33,448 nt of DNA. Origin: Syntrophaceae bacterium UBA1411 (GTDB taxonomy: Bacteria > Desulfobacterota > Syntrophia > Syntrophales > Smithellaceae). The stretch spans positions 54,533 to 87,980 of the forward strand of contig DBPV01000076.1 of the NCBI GenBank assembly GCA_002304995.1, written 5' to 3'. Positions within the stretch are counted from its first letter, which is position 1, and every line of letters begins with the position of its first letter. Shown piece by piece: positions 22,326-30,398 of the stretch. A model generated the notes under the pieces. The model was given only the letters and a program-made list of their open reading frames with translations. It was not told where the DNA came from and did not search any database. A program made the position numbers and the translations under genes.

Positions 22326-25300
22326 TTATGCATCGCCTGTCTGGTCTTTTTTCTCTTCACCCGGACACGGCCGGTTTTTGAAAAACGCATAATAGAGCAG
22401 CGGCACCACCACCAGTGTGAGCAGCGTCGCGGCTACCGCCCCGAACATCATGGCGATGGCCAGGCCCTGAAAGATGGGATCGAAGAGCATGACAAAAGAG
22501 CCGACGACGACGGCCGCTGCGGTGAGCACAATCGGCCGGAAGCGGACGGCCCCCGCGCGGAGAAGCGCATTGCGCAGCTCGCCTTTTTCCCGCCACTCCA
22601 TCTGGATGAAATCGACGAGCAAAATGGAGTTGCGCACCACGATGCCCGCGAGCGCAATAAAGCCGATCATGGAGGTGGCGGTGAAAAATGCGCCGAAGAT
22701 CCAGTGCCCCGGCAGGATTCCCACCAGCGTGAGCGGAATAGGCGCCATGATGACCAGGGGCGTGACGAAGCTTCGAAACCAGGCCACAACCAGAATGTAG
22801 ATGATGACCAGCACCGCCGCAAAAGCAATGCCGAGATCGCGGAAAACCTCATAGGTGATGTGCCATTCTCCGTCCCACTTCATGGCGTACCGGGTGGTGA
22901 GCCACGGCTGCGCCGACGAGTACTGCTCCAACGCGTAACCTTCGGCCAGTTTCAACCCGGCGATGGCGTCTTTCATTTTCAGAATGGCGTAAACGGGGCT
23001 TTCTTCCGTTCCCGCGACGTCGCCGATGACGTACGTCACTTTCTTCAGATTCTTATGGTAGATGGTTTTCTCCCCGATTCCTTCCCGCACGGCGGCCAGT
23101 TCTCCAAGCGATACGGCTCGGCCGGTGGCTGATGGAATCATCAGCGTTTGCAGCTGCCGGAGGTCGGCCCGCTCGGCAAAAGGCATCCGCAGGAAGATCT
23201 CCACCGGTTCTCTCTCCCGATCCAGGTGGACCACGCCGGCCACGCTGCCGCCCAGCGCTATCCGGACGCTTTCGGCGATGGCGTCCGTCGTGACGCCGCT
23301 TTGCGCCGCCCGGGCGCGGTCGACGACAAACGACAGTTTGCGCTGGTCGTCTTCCACAAACCAGTCCACATCCACCACGCCCTCGGTTTTTTCGAAGATA
23401 TCACGCACCTGTCTTGCGATTTCGATCTGGCGGGATGTTTCCGGTCCGTAAATTTCCGCCACCAGCGTGCTCAGCACCGGGGGCCCGGGCGGCAGTTCCG
23501 CCATCTTGATCCGCGCGCCGTGCCGGTCGGCGATGCGCTTCAACTCGGGCCGCAGGCGCTTGGCGATATCGTGGCTTTGCGCCGGGCGGTCCGACTTGTT
23601 CACGAAATTCACCTGGAGGTCGGCCACGTTGCTGCCTTCGCGCAGGAAGTAATGGCGGACCAGGCCGTTGAAATTGTAGGGGGCGGCCGTTCCCACATAG
23701 GCCTGGTAGTCGGTCACTTCCGGCACTGTTTTCAGATATTCAGATAGCGCCCGCGTCACGGCGGCCGTGTCTTCCAGCGTCCGGCCTTCGGGCATGTCGA
23801 TGATGACCTGCAATTCGCTTTTGTTGTCGAAGGGGAGCATTTTCATGGTGACCTGTTTGAGCGGCACCAGAAGCAGAGCCAGAAGCAAAAGCCCGCCCAC
23901 GGCGGCAAACGCGATCAGCCGTTTTTTGGGGGCGTCGATCAGCGGGCCGAGCATCTTTTCGTAAAGGCCGTACGACTTTTCCTCGCGGGGCTCCCCCGAA
24001 CCTTTTTGGCGAACTTTTTTCAAAACGATGTAAGACAGCCAGGGGCTGACGATGAAGGCCACCAGCAGAGAAAAGAGCATCGCCGCCGATGCGCCGACCG
24101 GGATCGGCCGCATGTAAGGCCCCATGAGGCCGGAGACAAACGCCATCGGCAGCAGCGCGGCAATGACGGTGAAGGTGGCCAGGATCGTGGGATTGCCCAC
24201 TTCATCCACGGCCAGCACGGCTGTGAGCGGTTCGATCTTGCGCATCCGGAAATGCCGGTTGATGTTTTCCACAACGACGATCGCGTCGTCCACCAGAATG
24301 CCGATGGAAAAGATCAGCGCAAAGAGCGTCACGCGGTTGAGGGTGTACCCGTAAAGGTAATTGATGAGCAGCGTCAGCGCGAGCGTCACCGGCACGGCCA
24401 CGGCCACCACGAGCGATTCCCGCCAGCCCAGAAACAAGGCGATGAGCACGATCACGGAAATCGTGGCGATCAGCATGTGTTCCAAAAGTTCGTCGGATTT
24501 GTCCTTGGCCGTTTCTCCGTAGTTGCGCGTGACGGTCACCTGTACGTCGGACGGGATCAGCGTCCCTTTCAGGGCGGCTGTTTTTTTGAGCGCTTCGTCG
24601 GCCACCACGCTGGCGTTGGCGCCTTTTTGCTTGGCGACGGCGATGGTGACGGCTTCCGCCTGCGCGGCGGCATTGCCTGTCAAACCTTTTTTCGCCGCTG
24701 CGGGCCCCAGCCCCATGAAGACATAGTTGGCCGCCTCGGCCGGTCCGTCGGCCACGGCCGCCACATTCCGCAGGTAAACGGGACGGCCGTTTGCGACATG
24801 CACGACCAGATTGCCCACCTCCTCGGCGGTTGTCAGAAAACTGCCCGTCTCGACAATCGTCTCCCGATTGCCCGATGGAAACGATCCGGAAGGAATAATG
24901 ACATTGGCCCGGGCCAGGCCTTGCATGATCTGCAGGGCCGACAGGTTATAGGCGCGCAGGCGCTGCGGGTCCAGCGTCAGGCGCACCTGGCGTTTCTGGC
25001 CGCCGATCACGGAAAACTCCGAAACGTTCGCGTCCTTCTTCAATTCTCCGCACAGCTCCAGGGCGATGCGCCGAAGTTCGTAGCCGGTGTACCCGGGCGA
25101 AGCGCTCCACAGGGTCAGCGCCAGGATGGGAACATCGTCGATCGATTTGGGTTTGACCATGGGCCGGGAGACGCCGGGCGGAATCCGGTCGTCGTTGGAC
25201 ATGAGTTTGTTGTAGAGCTTGACCAGCGAGTCTTCCATGTTTTCGCCGACGTAAAAGCGGACGATCGTCAGGTTCTGCCCCGGCTTGACGATGGAATAGA

Positions 25301-25556
25301 CATACTCCACGCCCTTGATCTCCCACAGGAGCTTTTCCATCGGAAGGGTCACCCGCTCTTCGACTTCCTTGGGCGTCGCGCCGGGATAGCTGACGAACAC
25401 GTCCACCATGGGGACGACGATCTGGGGCTCCTCTTCCCGCGGCGTGACAAAGACGGCGAAAAGGCCCAGCAACAAGGCGGCGATCACCATGAGCGGCGTA
25501 AGCTTCGAACGGATGAAGGCTTTGGCGATTTTTCCGGAGATGCCGATGCCGGTCAT
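22326..25556 (-). CDS. RND efflux pump, inner-membrane permease
   Basis: A 1076-residue proton-driven exporter of the AcrB-like (HAE) superfamily, full length. It begins with helix LTPLMVIAALLLGLFAVF and the EEEPQI element. Two large periplasmic loops and twelve membrane helices follow. TM4 carries the proton-relay acidic pair D423/D424 in GILVDDAIVVVENI. The second-half VRNSILLVDFIQ is the usual TM10 motif. The sequence is not of the classical heavy-metal type by eye, but the substrate cannot be assigned. A two-helix charge pattern and LPPGPPVLSTLVAEIYGP are seen in a common deltaproteobacterial subgroup. Its ATG overlaps the adaptor stop by four bases. Last gene of the four-gene efflux operon. 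Confidence 0.92.
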   Translation of the reverse strand: MTGIGISGKIAKAFIRSKLTPLMVIAALLLGLFAVFVTPREEEPQIVVPMVDVFVSYPGATPKEVEERVTLPMEKLLWEIKGVEYVYSIVKPGQNLTIVRFYVGENMEDSLVKLYNKLMSNDDRIPPGVSRPMVKPKSIDDVPILALTLWSASPGYTGYELRRIALELCGELKKDANVSEFSVIGGQKRQVRLTLDPQRLRAYNLSALQIMQGLARANVIIPSGSFPSGNRETIVETGSFLTTAEEVGNLVVHVANGRPVYLRNVAAVADGPAEAANYVFMGLGPAAAKKGLTGNAAAQAEAVTIAVAKQKGANASVVADEALKKTAALKGTLIPSDVQVTVTRNYGETAKDKSDELLEHMLIATISVIVLIALFLGWRESLVVAVAVPVTLALTLLINYLYGYTLNRVTLFALIFSIGILVDDAIVVVENINRHFRMRKIEPLTAVLAVDEVGNPTILATFTVIAALLPMAFVSGLMGPYMRPIPVGASAAMLFSLLVAFIVSPWLSYIVLKKVRQKGSGEPREEKSYGLYEKMLGPLIDAPKKRLIAFAAVGGLLLLALLLVPLKQVTMKMLPFDNKSELQVIIDMPEGRTLEDTAAVTRALSEYLKTVPEVTDYQAYVGTAAPYNFNGLVRHYFLREGSNVADLQVNFVNKSDRPAQSHDIAKRLRPELKRIADRHGARIKMAELPPGPPVLSTLVAEIYGPETSRQIEIARQVRDIFEKTEGVVDVDWFVEDDQRKLSFVVDRARAAQSGVTTDAIAESVRIALGGSVAGVVHLDREREPVEIFLRMPFAERADLRQLQTLMIPSATGRAVSLGELAAVREGIGEKTIYHKNLKKVTYVIGDVAGTEESPVYAILKMKDAIAGLKLAEGYALEQYSSAQPWLTTRYAMKWDGEWHITYEVFRDLGIAFAAVLVIIYILVVAWFRSFVTPLVIMAPIPLTLVGILPGHWIFGAFFTATSMIGFIALAGIVVRNSILLVDFIQMEWREKGELRNALLRAGAVRFRPIVLTAAAVVVGSFVMLFDPIFQGLAIAMMFGAVAATLLTLVVVPLLYYAFFKNRPCPGEEKKDQTGDA

Positions 25557-26650
25557 GGCGCTTTTCCTCCCGCGAGGACGCCGCCGTCCTCGGCGCGCTC
25601 GACGCCTTCAACGATCACCCGGTCGCCGGCTGCCAGGCCCGACAGAATTTCCGTGCTGCCTGCAAACGTTGCGCCCGTACGGACCAGACGGTACGTGATG
25701 ATTCCGCGCTCATCCACGGTGTAAACCCCCGTCAACTGTCCTTTCTGAACGAGGGCGCCGGCGGGCACCAGGATGGCCTCCTTCCGGCCGACGGAAATCC
25801 GGATGCGGACAAAAAGGCCGCTGCGGGCCGGAATGCCGCCGGGAGTGATCTTCACGATGAATGTCCGGGAGAGAGGATCGATGGTGGTCAACACCTGGCG
25901 GACGGTTGTGCGCTGCGGCCCGCCGGCGCCGTCGACGACCAGTTCGGCCTCCATGCCGGGTTTGATTTTATCTCTCAGGCGCTCGTCGACGGCCGCTTCC
26001 ACGTAAAAGCTGCCGCTTTCCTCGATCACCAGAAGCGGCAGGCCCGGCGAGGCCATGCTGCCCGCGTCGATGCGCTTTTGGGTGACTTTGCCGGAAACGG
26101 GCGCCCGGACAGAAGTGAACGACTGGTACGTCCGGGCCTCCTCGGCCATCGCTTTGGCCCGCTCGTATTCAGCCTGGGCCACGTTCTTTTGCGTTGTGAT
26201 CTGATCCATTTCCTGTCGGGAGAGCGCCTTTTCATCGAAGAGATTTTTATAGCGCTGCCAGGTGGTTTCCTGGAGCAGTTTGTTTTGTTTTGCGGATTCG
26301 AGCGCCATCGCGGCGGCCTGCGCCCGCTGGGCGGCATCCCGGTCGTCGATGGTCAGAAGCAACTGGCCGGCTTTCACGCGGTCTCCTTCCTGCACCAGAA
26401 CGGAGGTGACCACGCCCATCGCCCGGCTGGCCACCAGGCTTTCGCGGTCGGACCGGACATTGCCCGTGGTCTCGTAAACGTCATCGACAGCGGCAGGCGC
26501 GACGGCGGCGATTTTGATCCCCTCGACGACCGGCCGTTTGACCGCTTCTTCAGAACCCTTTTCCTGGCAGGCGGCCAATAGCGCCGTAAAAAATACCGCA
26601 GCCGCCAGCAGACAAAACGTTTTTAACCCGCGATGGTTCAGACGCATCAT
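25553..26650 (-). CDS. RND efflux periplasmic adaptor lipoprotein (HlyD/AcrA family)
   Basis: 365 residues. A lipoprotein signal ends in LLAAC with the lipid-bearing C28, so it should be anchored in a membrane facing the periplasm. The order is a first barrel/lipoyl strand (GVVTSVLVQEGDRVKAGQLLLTI split region), a helical hairpin rich in Ala/Lys/Glu, a second lipoyl half (RAPVSGKVTQKRIDAGSM), then beta-barrel (DPLSRTFIVKI) and membrane-proximal domains. It links the RND pump to the TolC-like channel. Its start overlaps the channel gene stop (ATGA at 26650-26647). A second in-frame ATG directly follows. Confidence 0.92.
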   Translation of the reverse strand: MMRLNHRGLKTFCLLAAAVFFTALLAACQEKGSEEAVKRPVVEGIKIAAVAPAAVDDVYETTGNVRSDRESLVASRAMGVVTSVLVQEGDRVKAGQLLLTIDDRDAAQRAQAAAMALESAKQNKLLQETTWQRYKNLFDEKALSRQEMDQITTQKNVAQAEYERAKAMAEEARTYQSFTSVRAPVSGKVTQKRIDAGSMASPGLPLLVIEESGSFYVEAAVDERLRDKIKPGMEAELVVDGAGGPQRTTVRQVLTTIDPLSRTFIVKITPGGIPARSGLFVRIRISVGRKEAILVPAGALVQKGQLTGVYTVDERGIITYRLVRTGATFAGSTEILSGLAAGDRVIVEGVERAEDGGVLAGGKAP

Positions 26651-28047
26651 GGTTTCTCCCCGAGCGGACGGGACTGTCCGTTTTTCAAATTCTGTAAAAG
26701 CGTTCCGCTTTCAAAATGAAGCCCGGCCAGGGCTGTTTTATACGCGTTCTTTGTTTCGACAACACCGGCGCGCGCCTGTTCCAGACTGGCCTGCGTATTC
26801 AAAAGATCGCTGAGCGACGAAAGGCCGTTTTCATACCTGAGCTTCAGCAGCCGGGCGCCCTCTTCGGCTGTTTTCAGCGCCTCCTCGGCCAGTGCGATAT
26901 TCTGTCTTGCTTCTCCGACGTTCAGGTAGGCTTCGTAAATTTGAAAAGAGACGCTTTTTTTCATGGCGGCCAGATGTTCCCGGACTTGCGCTTCCTGATG
27001 TTTGGCTTTCGCCCTTTCATACTCGCGTTTGGTTCCGTCAAACAGGTCCCAGCGGACAAACGCCATCACCTGCCAGCTTTTGCCTTCGGATCCCAGGGGG
27101 GCATTATGGTCGTTGAACTGATAGCTGCCGCCCACGCCGACGTACGGGAAATAACCGGCTTCGGCCAGACGGATATTATTCCGGGCGTTTTCGCCGCGCA
27201 GCTCCAGCGCGCGCACGTCCGCCCGTTTTTCTGCAGAGGCGGTATAGAAGGTCAGCTCCTGAAGTGACAGATCGAAAGCCGCATCAACCACGTCCGGCGA
27301 GTCCGGCAGCGCCAGCAACACGCCCAGCGCGCGCCTCGCCAGGCTGACGTTCTTGCGCGCGACGTTGAGTTTTTGTCTGGCCTCTGTGAGCGACGTTGCC
27401 GTGCGCAGCGCATCGGCATACTGCCCGACATCGTTTTTGTAACGCAGCTCGGCAATCCGCAGACGTTCCCGGGCATCCCGAACGCCGAGCTCCGCCACCT
27501 GCACATATTCCCCGGCGGTTAAAACAGAGAGGCAGGCCCGGACGACCGAAAAAGCGATTTCCTCCTCTTTGCGCCTGACGTCCTCTTCCTTCGCCAGCGA
27601 TTCCGTCCGGGACATTTCCAGGCCGACCAGCGCCTTCTTCACGAAGATCGGCTGTTCCACGGCAATGGAGGACTGGTAATCGTTGATCGCCTCGGGGCTG
27701 TTTAAAAAATCCGGATTGAAATCCGCGGCCGCGATCCGGGACTGGTTGAGCTTGGACATAAAGGCGTAGCCGGGAGTGTTGGTCCGCAGATATCTTTCTT
27801 CAAGGGAGATTTTCGGCAGCAGATAACTGCGGGCAATGCCGATGTCCTGTCGGCCCGCGGCCAGTCCGCTTTTGACGGCCTTGATTGCATGATTGTCGGC
27901 GAGCGCTTTTTCGACGGCTTCTCTGATGGTTAGCCGCATATCCGTCTTCTGGTCCGCGGCGTGCCCGGAAAGCCCGGACAAAACAAGAAAGACGGCTCCC
28001 GTAAAAATCAGAATCCCTCTTCGGAATCTGCGTGCAGGCGAAACCAT
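26647..28047 (-). CDS. TolC-family outer-membrane efflux channel
   Basis: 466 residues with a Sec signal (GILIFTGAVFLVLSGLSGHAA). It consists of the two internally repeated OEP halves: long Ala/Glu/Lys/Arg-rich helices with LRIAELRYKNDVGQYADALRTATSLTEARQ and, in the second half, ARLLKLRYENGLSSLSDLLNTQASLEQAR, the hallmark repeat of TolC proteins. It trimerises into the outer-membrane exit duct of the pump. The frame is open upstream to 28194, but the ATG at 28047 has AAGGAGGT 7 bases before it and starts the signal peptide. It follows the DUF2892 gene by 38 bases. Confidence 0.92.
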   Translation of the reverse strand: MVSPARRFRRGILIFTGAVFLVLSGLSGHAADQKTDMRLTIREAVEKALADNHAIKAVKSGLAAGRQDIGIARSYLLPKISLEERYLRTNTPGYAFMSKLNQSRIAAADFNPDFLNSPEAINDYQSSIAVEQPIFVKKALVGLEMSRTESLAKEEDVRRKEEEIAFSVVRACLSVLTAGEYVQVAELGVRDARERLRIAELRYKNDVGQYADALRTATSLTEARQKLNVARKNVSLARRALGVLLALPDSPDVVDAAFDLSLQELTFYTASAEKRADVRALELRGENARNNIRLAEAGYFPYVGVGGSYQFNDHNAPLGSEGKSWQVMAFVRWDLFDGTKREYERAKAKHQEAQVREHLAAMKKSVSFQIYEAYLNVGEARQNIALAEEALKTAEEGARLLKLRYENGLSSLSDLLNTQASLEQARAGVVETKNAYKTALAGLHFESGTLLQNLKNGQSRPLGEKP

Positions 28048-28085
28048 TTCCCCGACCTCCTTTTCTTTTCCGGCGATGCGGGTCC

Positions 28086-28289
28086 TTACTTTTTTCCGAT
28101 CGTCGAAATATTGAAAAGGACGTAAGCGGGGCAAAAACCGATCAGGCTCGTGACGACAAAGATGACCGCAATGACGCCCAGAACAATCGCCCAACCGCCG
28201 GAAATGGCGCCGGTCAGGTAAAGAACGGCAATAGCGATCGCCAGCAGAACTCGGATGCCTCTGTCCAGGATTCCCATGTTCTTTTTCAT
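28086..28289 (-). CDS. Small DUF2892 inner-membrane protein
   Basis: 67 residues with two hydrophobic segments (about 13-30 and 33-50). It matches the DUF2892 pattern: KNMGILDRGIRVLLAI at the start and LIGFCPAYVLFNIST at the end, with the conserved cysteine in GFCPAY. The same domain forms the membrane part of YgaP-type rhodanese proteins. It has no assigned function alone. A link to thiol/sulfide or redox stress is suggested by YgaP and by the FNR-like site at the promoter (inference). First gene of the efflux operon, with an AAAGGAG ribosome site. Confidence 0.85.
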   Translation of the reverse strand: MKKNMGILDRGIRVLLAIAIAVLYLTGAISGGWAIVLGVIAVIFVVTSLIGFCPAYVLFNISTIGKK

Positions 28290-28469
28290 AAGACGCTCCT
28301 TTCAGGGTGATGGCCGTAAATGGGTTGAAAGATGACTCCGCAGTTGATGGACGGTTTCATCCCTGAAGGCGTCCTGTTGTGATGAATGACATCGGTCCGT
28401 CGCTTCCGCCGAGCCGGCGAGCGCTTGCCCGGTTTCTCTTTTTTTCGGCTCGGCCGATGCGTGCCGACG

Positions 28470-28512
28470 ATCATACCTTATACGGTCGTCAGGCGTCAAT
28501 GATGCGGATCAA
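28470..28512 (-). promoter_or_regulatory. Promoter of the efflux operon with FNR-like activator site
   Basis: On the minus strand: TTGACG (28499-28494), an 18-base spacer and TATGAT (28475-28470). TTGAT-CCGC-ATCAT (28512-28499) matches the FNR box TTGAT-N4-ATCAA at 9 of 10 positions. Its centre (28505.5) lies about 42 bp upstream of the expected start point, the class II activator position, and it abuts the -35. Confidence 0.65.
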
Positions 28513-28540
28513 TGACTAAAAGAATTTTTTGCCGGTCTGG

Positions 28541-29281
28541 CTACCGGTTCAGCGGACAGACTTTCAGGCATTCGTCGCAGTCGATCCAGTAATCGTGGCC
28601 GGCGGTGTTGATGACGCGCTCGATATGCTTGAGGCCGGCGGCGTCCTTGAGGGCCAGCGGATAAATCGCGTGCTTGACGGTGTGCCCCAGGCAGGTCATC
28701 TTGCGAAAATCGCCTTCGGCTGTAAAAGCGCCGGCGGGACAGATTTTAAGGCAGGCGCGGCATTTTTCGGGGCAGGGGAGCGCATCGTTGACCGGATCGC
28801 CGGGCAGCGCAGCGTCGGTGACCACGGCCGCGAGCCGCAGGCGGGAACCGTAGACCGGATGGTACACCTGGCCGCTGCGGCCGAAGGCGCCGAGACCGGC
28901 CCGGACGGCGGCGTGCTTGAGCGACAGAAGGCCCCAGGGTTCAAAATCATGAAACACCATCGGCGCGTAGCTGGGAATCGTCACGGCTGCGTATTTTCCC
29001 TGCGCTTCGATGAAGTTGCACAAATAAAGCGCGATTTCATCGAGCCGGCGGTAGGCCGTGTGATACGAGCGGTGCAGGCCGTACAGATTGTAATCGGGCG
29101 ATTTCAGGATTCCTGCCGGAATCTGCAGGCCCAGCACGATCACTGTCTGCGCGTTTTTGCAGATTTTTGCCGGATGATGCTTTTCGGGCGCTTCTGCGAA
29201 ACGCTCCACCGGCGCGAATCCGACGGCCGAAACGGTGTTTCCCAGGTGTCCGATGATGGCTTCTTTCAGGTCGCTTTGCAT
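28541..29281 (-). CDS. QueG-like double-[4Fe-4S] ferredoxin-type protein
   Basis: 246 residues. The C-terminal third holds two ferredoxin motifs, CPEKCRACLKICPAG and CDECLKVCP, the second paired with an earlier cysteine (KMTCLGH), giving two [4Fe-4S] clusters. The N-terminal part resembles the epoxyqueuosine reductase / reductive-dehalogenase-like group (VIVLGLQIP, then YHTAYRRLDEIALYL, ARVRAGLGAFGRSG-like AAVRAGLGAFGRSGQVY), but the protein is much shorter than QueG and lacks its HEAT-repeat tail. Such shorter proteins are common in anaerobes with unknown substrates, and cobalamin use is uncertain. It is 45 bases after marR on the same strand and is probably co-regulated. Confidence 0.75.
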   Translation of the reverse strand: MQSDLKEAIIGHLGNTVSAVGFAPVERFAEAPEKHHPAKICKNAQTVIVLGLQIPAGILKSPDYNLYGLHRSYHTAYRRLDEIALYLCNFIEAQGKYAAVTIPSYAPMVFHDFEPWGLLSLKHAAVRAGLGAFGRSGQVYHPVYGSRLRLAAVVTDAALPGDPVNDALPCPEKCRACLKICPAGAFTAEGDFRKMTCLGHTVKHAIYPLALKDAAGLKHIERVINTAGHDYWIDCDECLKVCPLNR

Positions 29282-29326
29282 GTCGTTTTCCTTTCTCTTC
29301 CGATTTAATGCGGTTGCGGTTTTAAT

Positions 29327-29770
29327 TTATTCCGCCGGGGGCAAGACGGCGTCCGGATTGCGCACGGCGCGCAGAAGGCGCCGGAATTCCTGCTGTTCGT
29401 TGTCGCTGAGTGCGGCCAAAAACTCCCGATTGGCCTTCTCCATCTTTTTTTGGAGAAGGGGAACGATATTCCGGCCCCGGTCCGAAAGCAAAATATGAAT
29501 GGCCCGCCGGTCGCTGGGATGGCGGCGCCTTTCGATCCAACCGGACGCCTCCAGCCGGTCGATAACGCCGGTGAGCGTGGCCGTGTCCAATCCCGTCCGC
29601 TCACTTAATTCCTTTGCCGTGATGGGGTCCCGGCGTCCCAGAAAATTGACGACCATCGCCTGCACGGCCGTCAGAGTCGTGTCCGCGAGCGCCTGCGTCC
29701 AGAAACGCACACCCGCCTGCTGGGCGCGGGCCAGGAGAAAAAAAATGCAGTCTTCGACTTTGAGAGTCAT
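29327..29770 (-). CDS. MarR-family transcriptional regulator
   Basis: A 147-residue winged helix-turn-helix protein. N-terminal dimerisation helices precede TAVQAMVVNFLG, then the recognition region ITAKELSERTGLDTATLTGVIDRLEASGWIERR, the wing HPSDRRAIHILLSD and the C-terminal helix. MarR proteins usually repress their own and a divergent operon and are released by phenolic or other small ligands or by thiol oxidation. One Cys (C8) lies at the N terminus. Candidate operator TTTGT-GT-ACAAA lies in its own promoter, shared with the divergent genes at 29865 onward. Confidence 0.92.
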   Translation of the reverse strand: MTLKVEDCIFFLLARAQQAGVRFWTQALADTTLTAVQAMVVNFLGRRDPITAKELSERTGLDTATLTGVIDRLEASGWIERRRHPSDRRAIHILLSDRGRNIVPLLQKKMEKANREFLAALSDNEQQEFRRLLRAVRNPDAVLPPAE

Positions 29771-29795
29771 GGGCCTCTTTCCGTTGTCTTGTAGG

Positions 29796-29823
29796 CTAAT
29801 ATTTTGTGTACAAATTATATCAA
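29796..29823. promoter_or_regulatory. Divergent promoter region with MarR-type palindromic operator
   Basis: For marR (minus strand): TTGATA (29823-29818), a 16-base spacer and TATTAG (29801-29796). The palindrome TTTGT-GT-ACAAA (29803-29814), imperfectly extended to about 29801-29817, lies between the -35 and -10, well placed for autorepression. Confidence 0.6.
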
Positions 29824-29864
29824 AAGTGTTATGGCGTCAACACCTATGATACAGGAGGTTCGTC

Positions 29865-30005
29865 ATGAAAGTCTTGTCCACGCCGGACGAGCGTTTTGAT
29901 CATCTCCCCGGATTCGACTTTGCTCCCCGTTATCTTGACGCGGCCGTCGGCGCAGATGGCCGGTTACCCGTTGTGTCGCCGCTATCAAACAAAAATAAAC
30001 TCTGA
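29865..30005 (+). pseudogene. N-terminal remnant of a haloalkane-dehalogenase-like hydrolase
   Basis: A 46-codon frame preceded by a perfect AGGAGG-type ribosome site (ACAGGAGGTTCGTC). Residues 1-26 (VLSTPDERFDHLPGFDFAPRYL) match the start of haloalkane dehalogenases (compare the DhlA opening with RTPDQRF and YPFSPNYL, from memory). The match then stops. The remaining about 20 residues look unrelated and the frame ends at TGA 30003. The catalytic nucleophile, acid and histidine are all absent. So this is the 5' end of a gene whose body was lost by deletion, leaving its promoter, ribosome site and the MarR operator to drive the genes after it. A genuine short peptide is less likely. Confidence 0.6.
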
Positions 30006-30019
30006 CAAGGAGAAGAGAG

Positions 30020-30382
30020 ATGAATTTCATCATGCCGACGAAAGACCAGTTCAAAGAGCTCATGTCGCAGAATTACCAGGGACCGATCGTCATGGTCAAT
30101 CTGCTGAAATTCAAACGCGACGGAGGCAAGGAAACCTATCAGAAGTACTACGAGGCGACGAAGGCGCTCTTTTCCGGAAAAACGATCAGCCGCATCGTCT
30201 ACCGCGGCAGCGGCCTGATGCCGGTCATCGGCCACGAGGCGTGGGACGCCATCGCCCTTTACGAATATCCGTCGATCGGCGCCTTTATCGACATGAACCG
30301 GGACAAGGCTTACCAGGACGTCGTGCGCTACCGCACGGACGCGCTCGAGGATTCCCGCCTCTACTGCACCATTCCGGAATAG
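30020..30382 (+). CDS. DUF1330-family small protein
   Basis: 120 residues of the DUF1330 / dimeric alpha-beta barrel fold: PIVMVNLLKFKRDGGKETYQKYYEA at the start, then IVYRGSGLMPVIGHEAWDAIALYEYPS, and DMNRDKAYQDVVRYRTDALEDSRL near the end. Family members are small cytosolic proteins of unknown chemistry, often near degradation genes. An AAGGAGAAGAGAG ribosome site precedes the ATG, and it begins 14 bases after the stop of the dehalogenase remnant. It probably belongs to the transcript divergent from marR. Confidence 0.85.
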   Translation: MNFIMPTKDQFKELMSQNYQGPIVMVNLLKFKRDGGKETYQKYYEATKALFSGKTISRIVYRGSGLMPVIGHEAWDAIALYEYPSIGAFIDMNRDKAYQDVVRYRTDALEDSRLYCTIPE

Positions 30383-30398
30383 AAGGGAAATGACCGCC

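Noticed and set aside
28525..28555. CCGGT-6-ACCGG hairpin at the end of the QueG-like gene
   Set aside because: A 5-bp stem followed by an A-rich, not T-rich, tract on the coding strand is unlikely to terminate.
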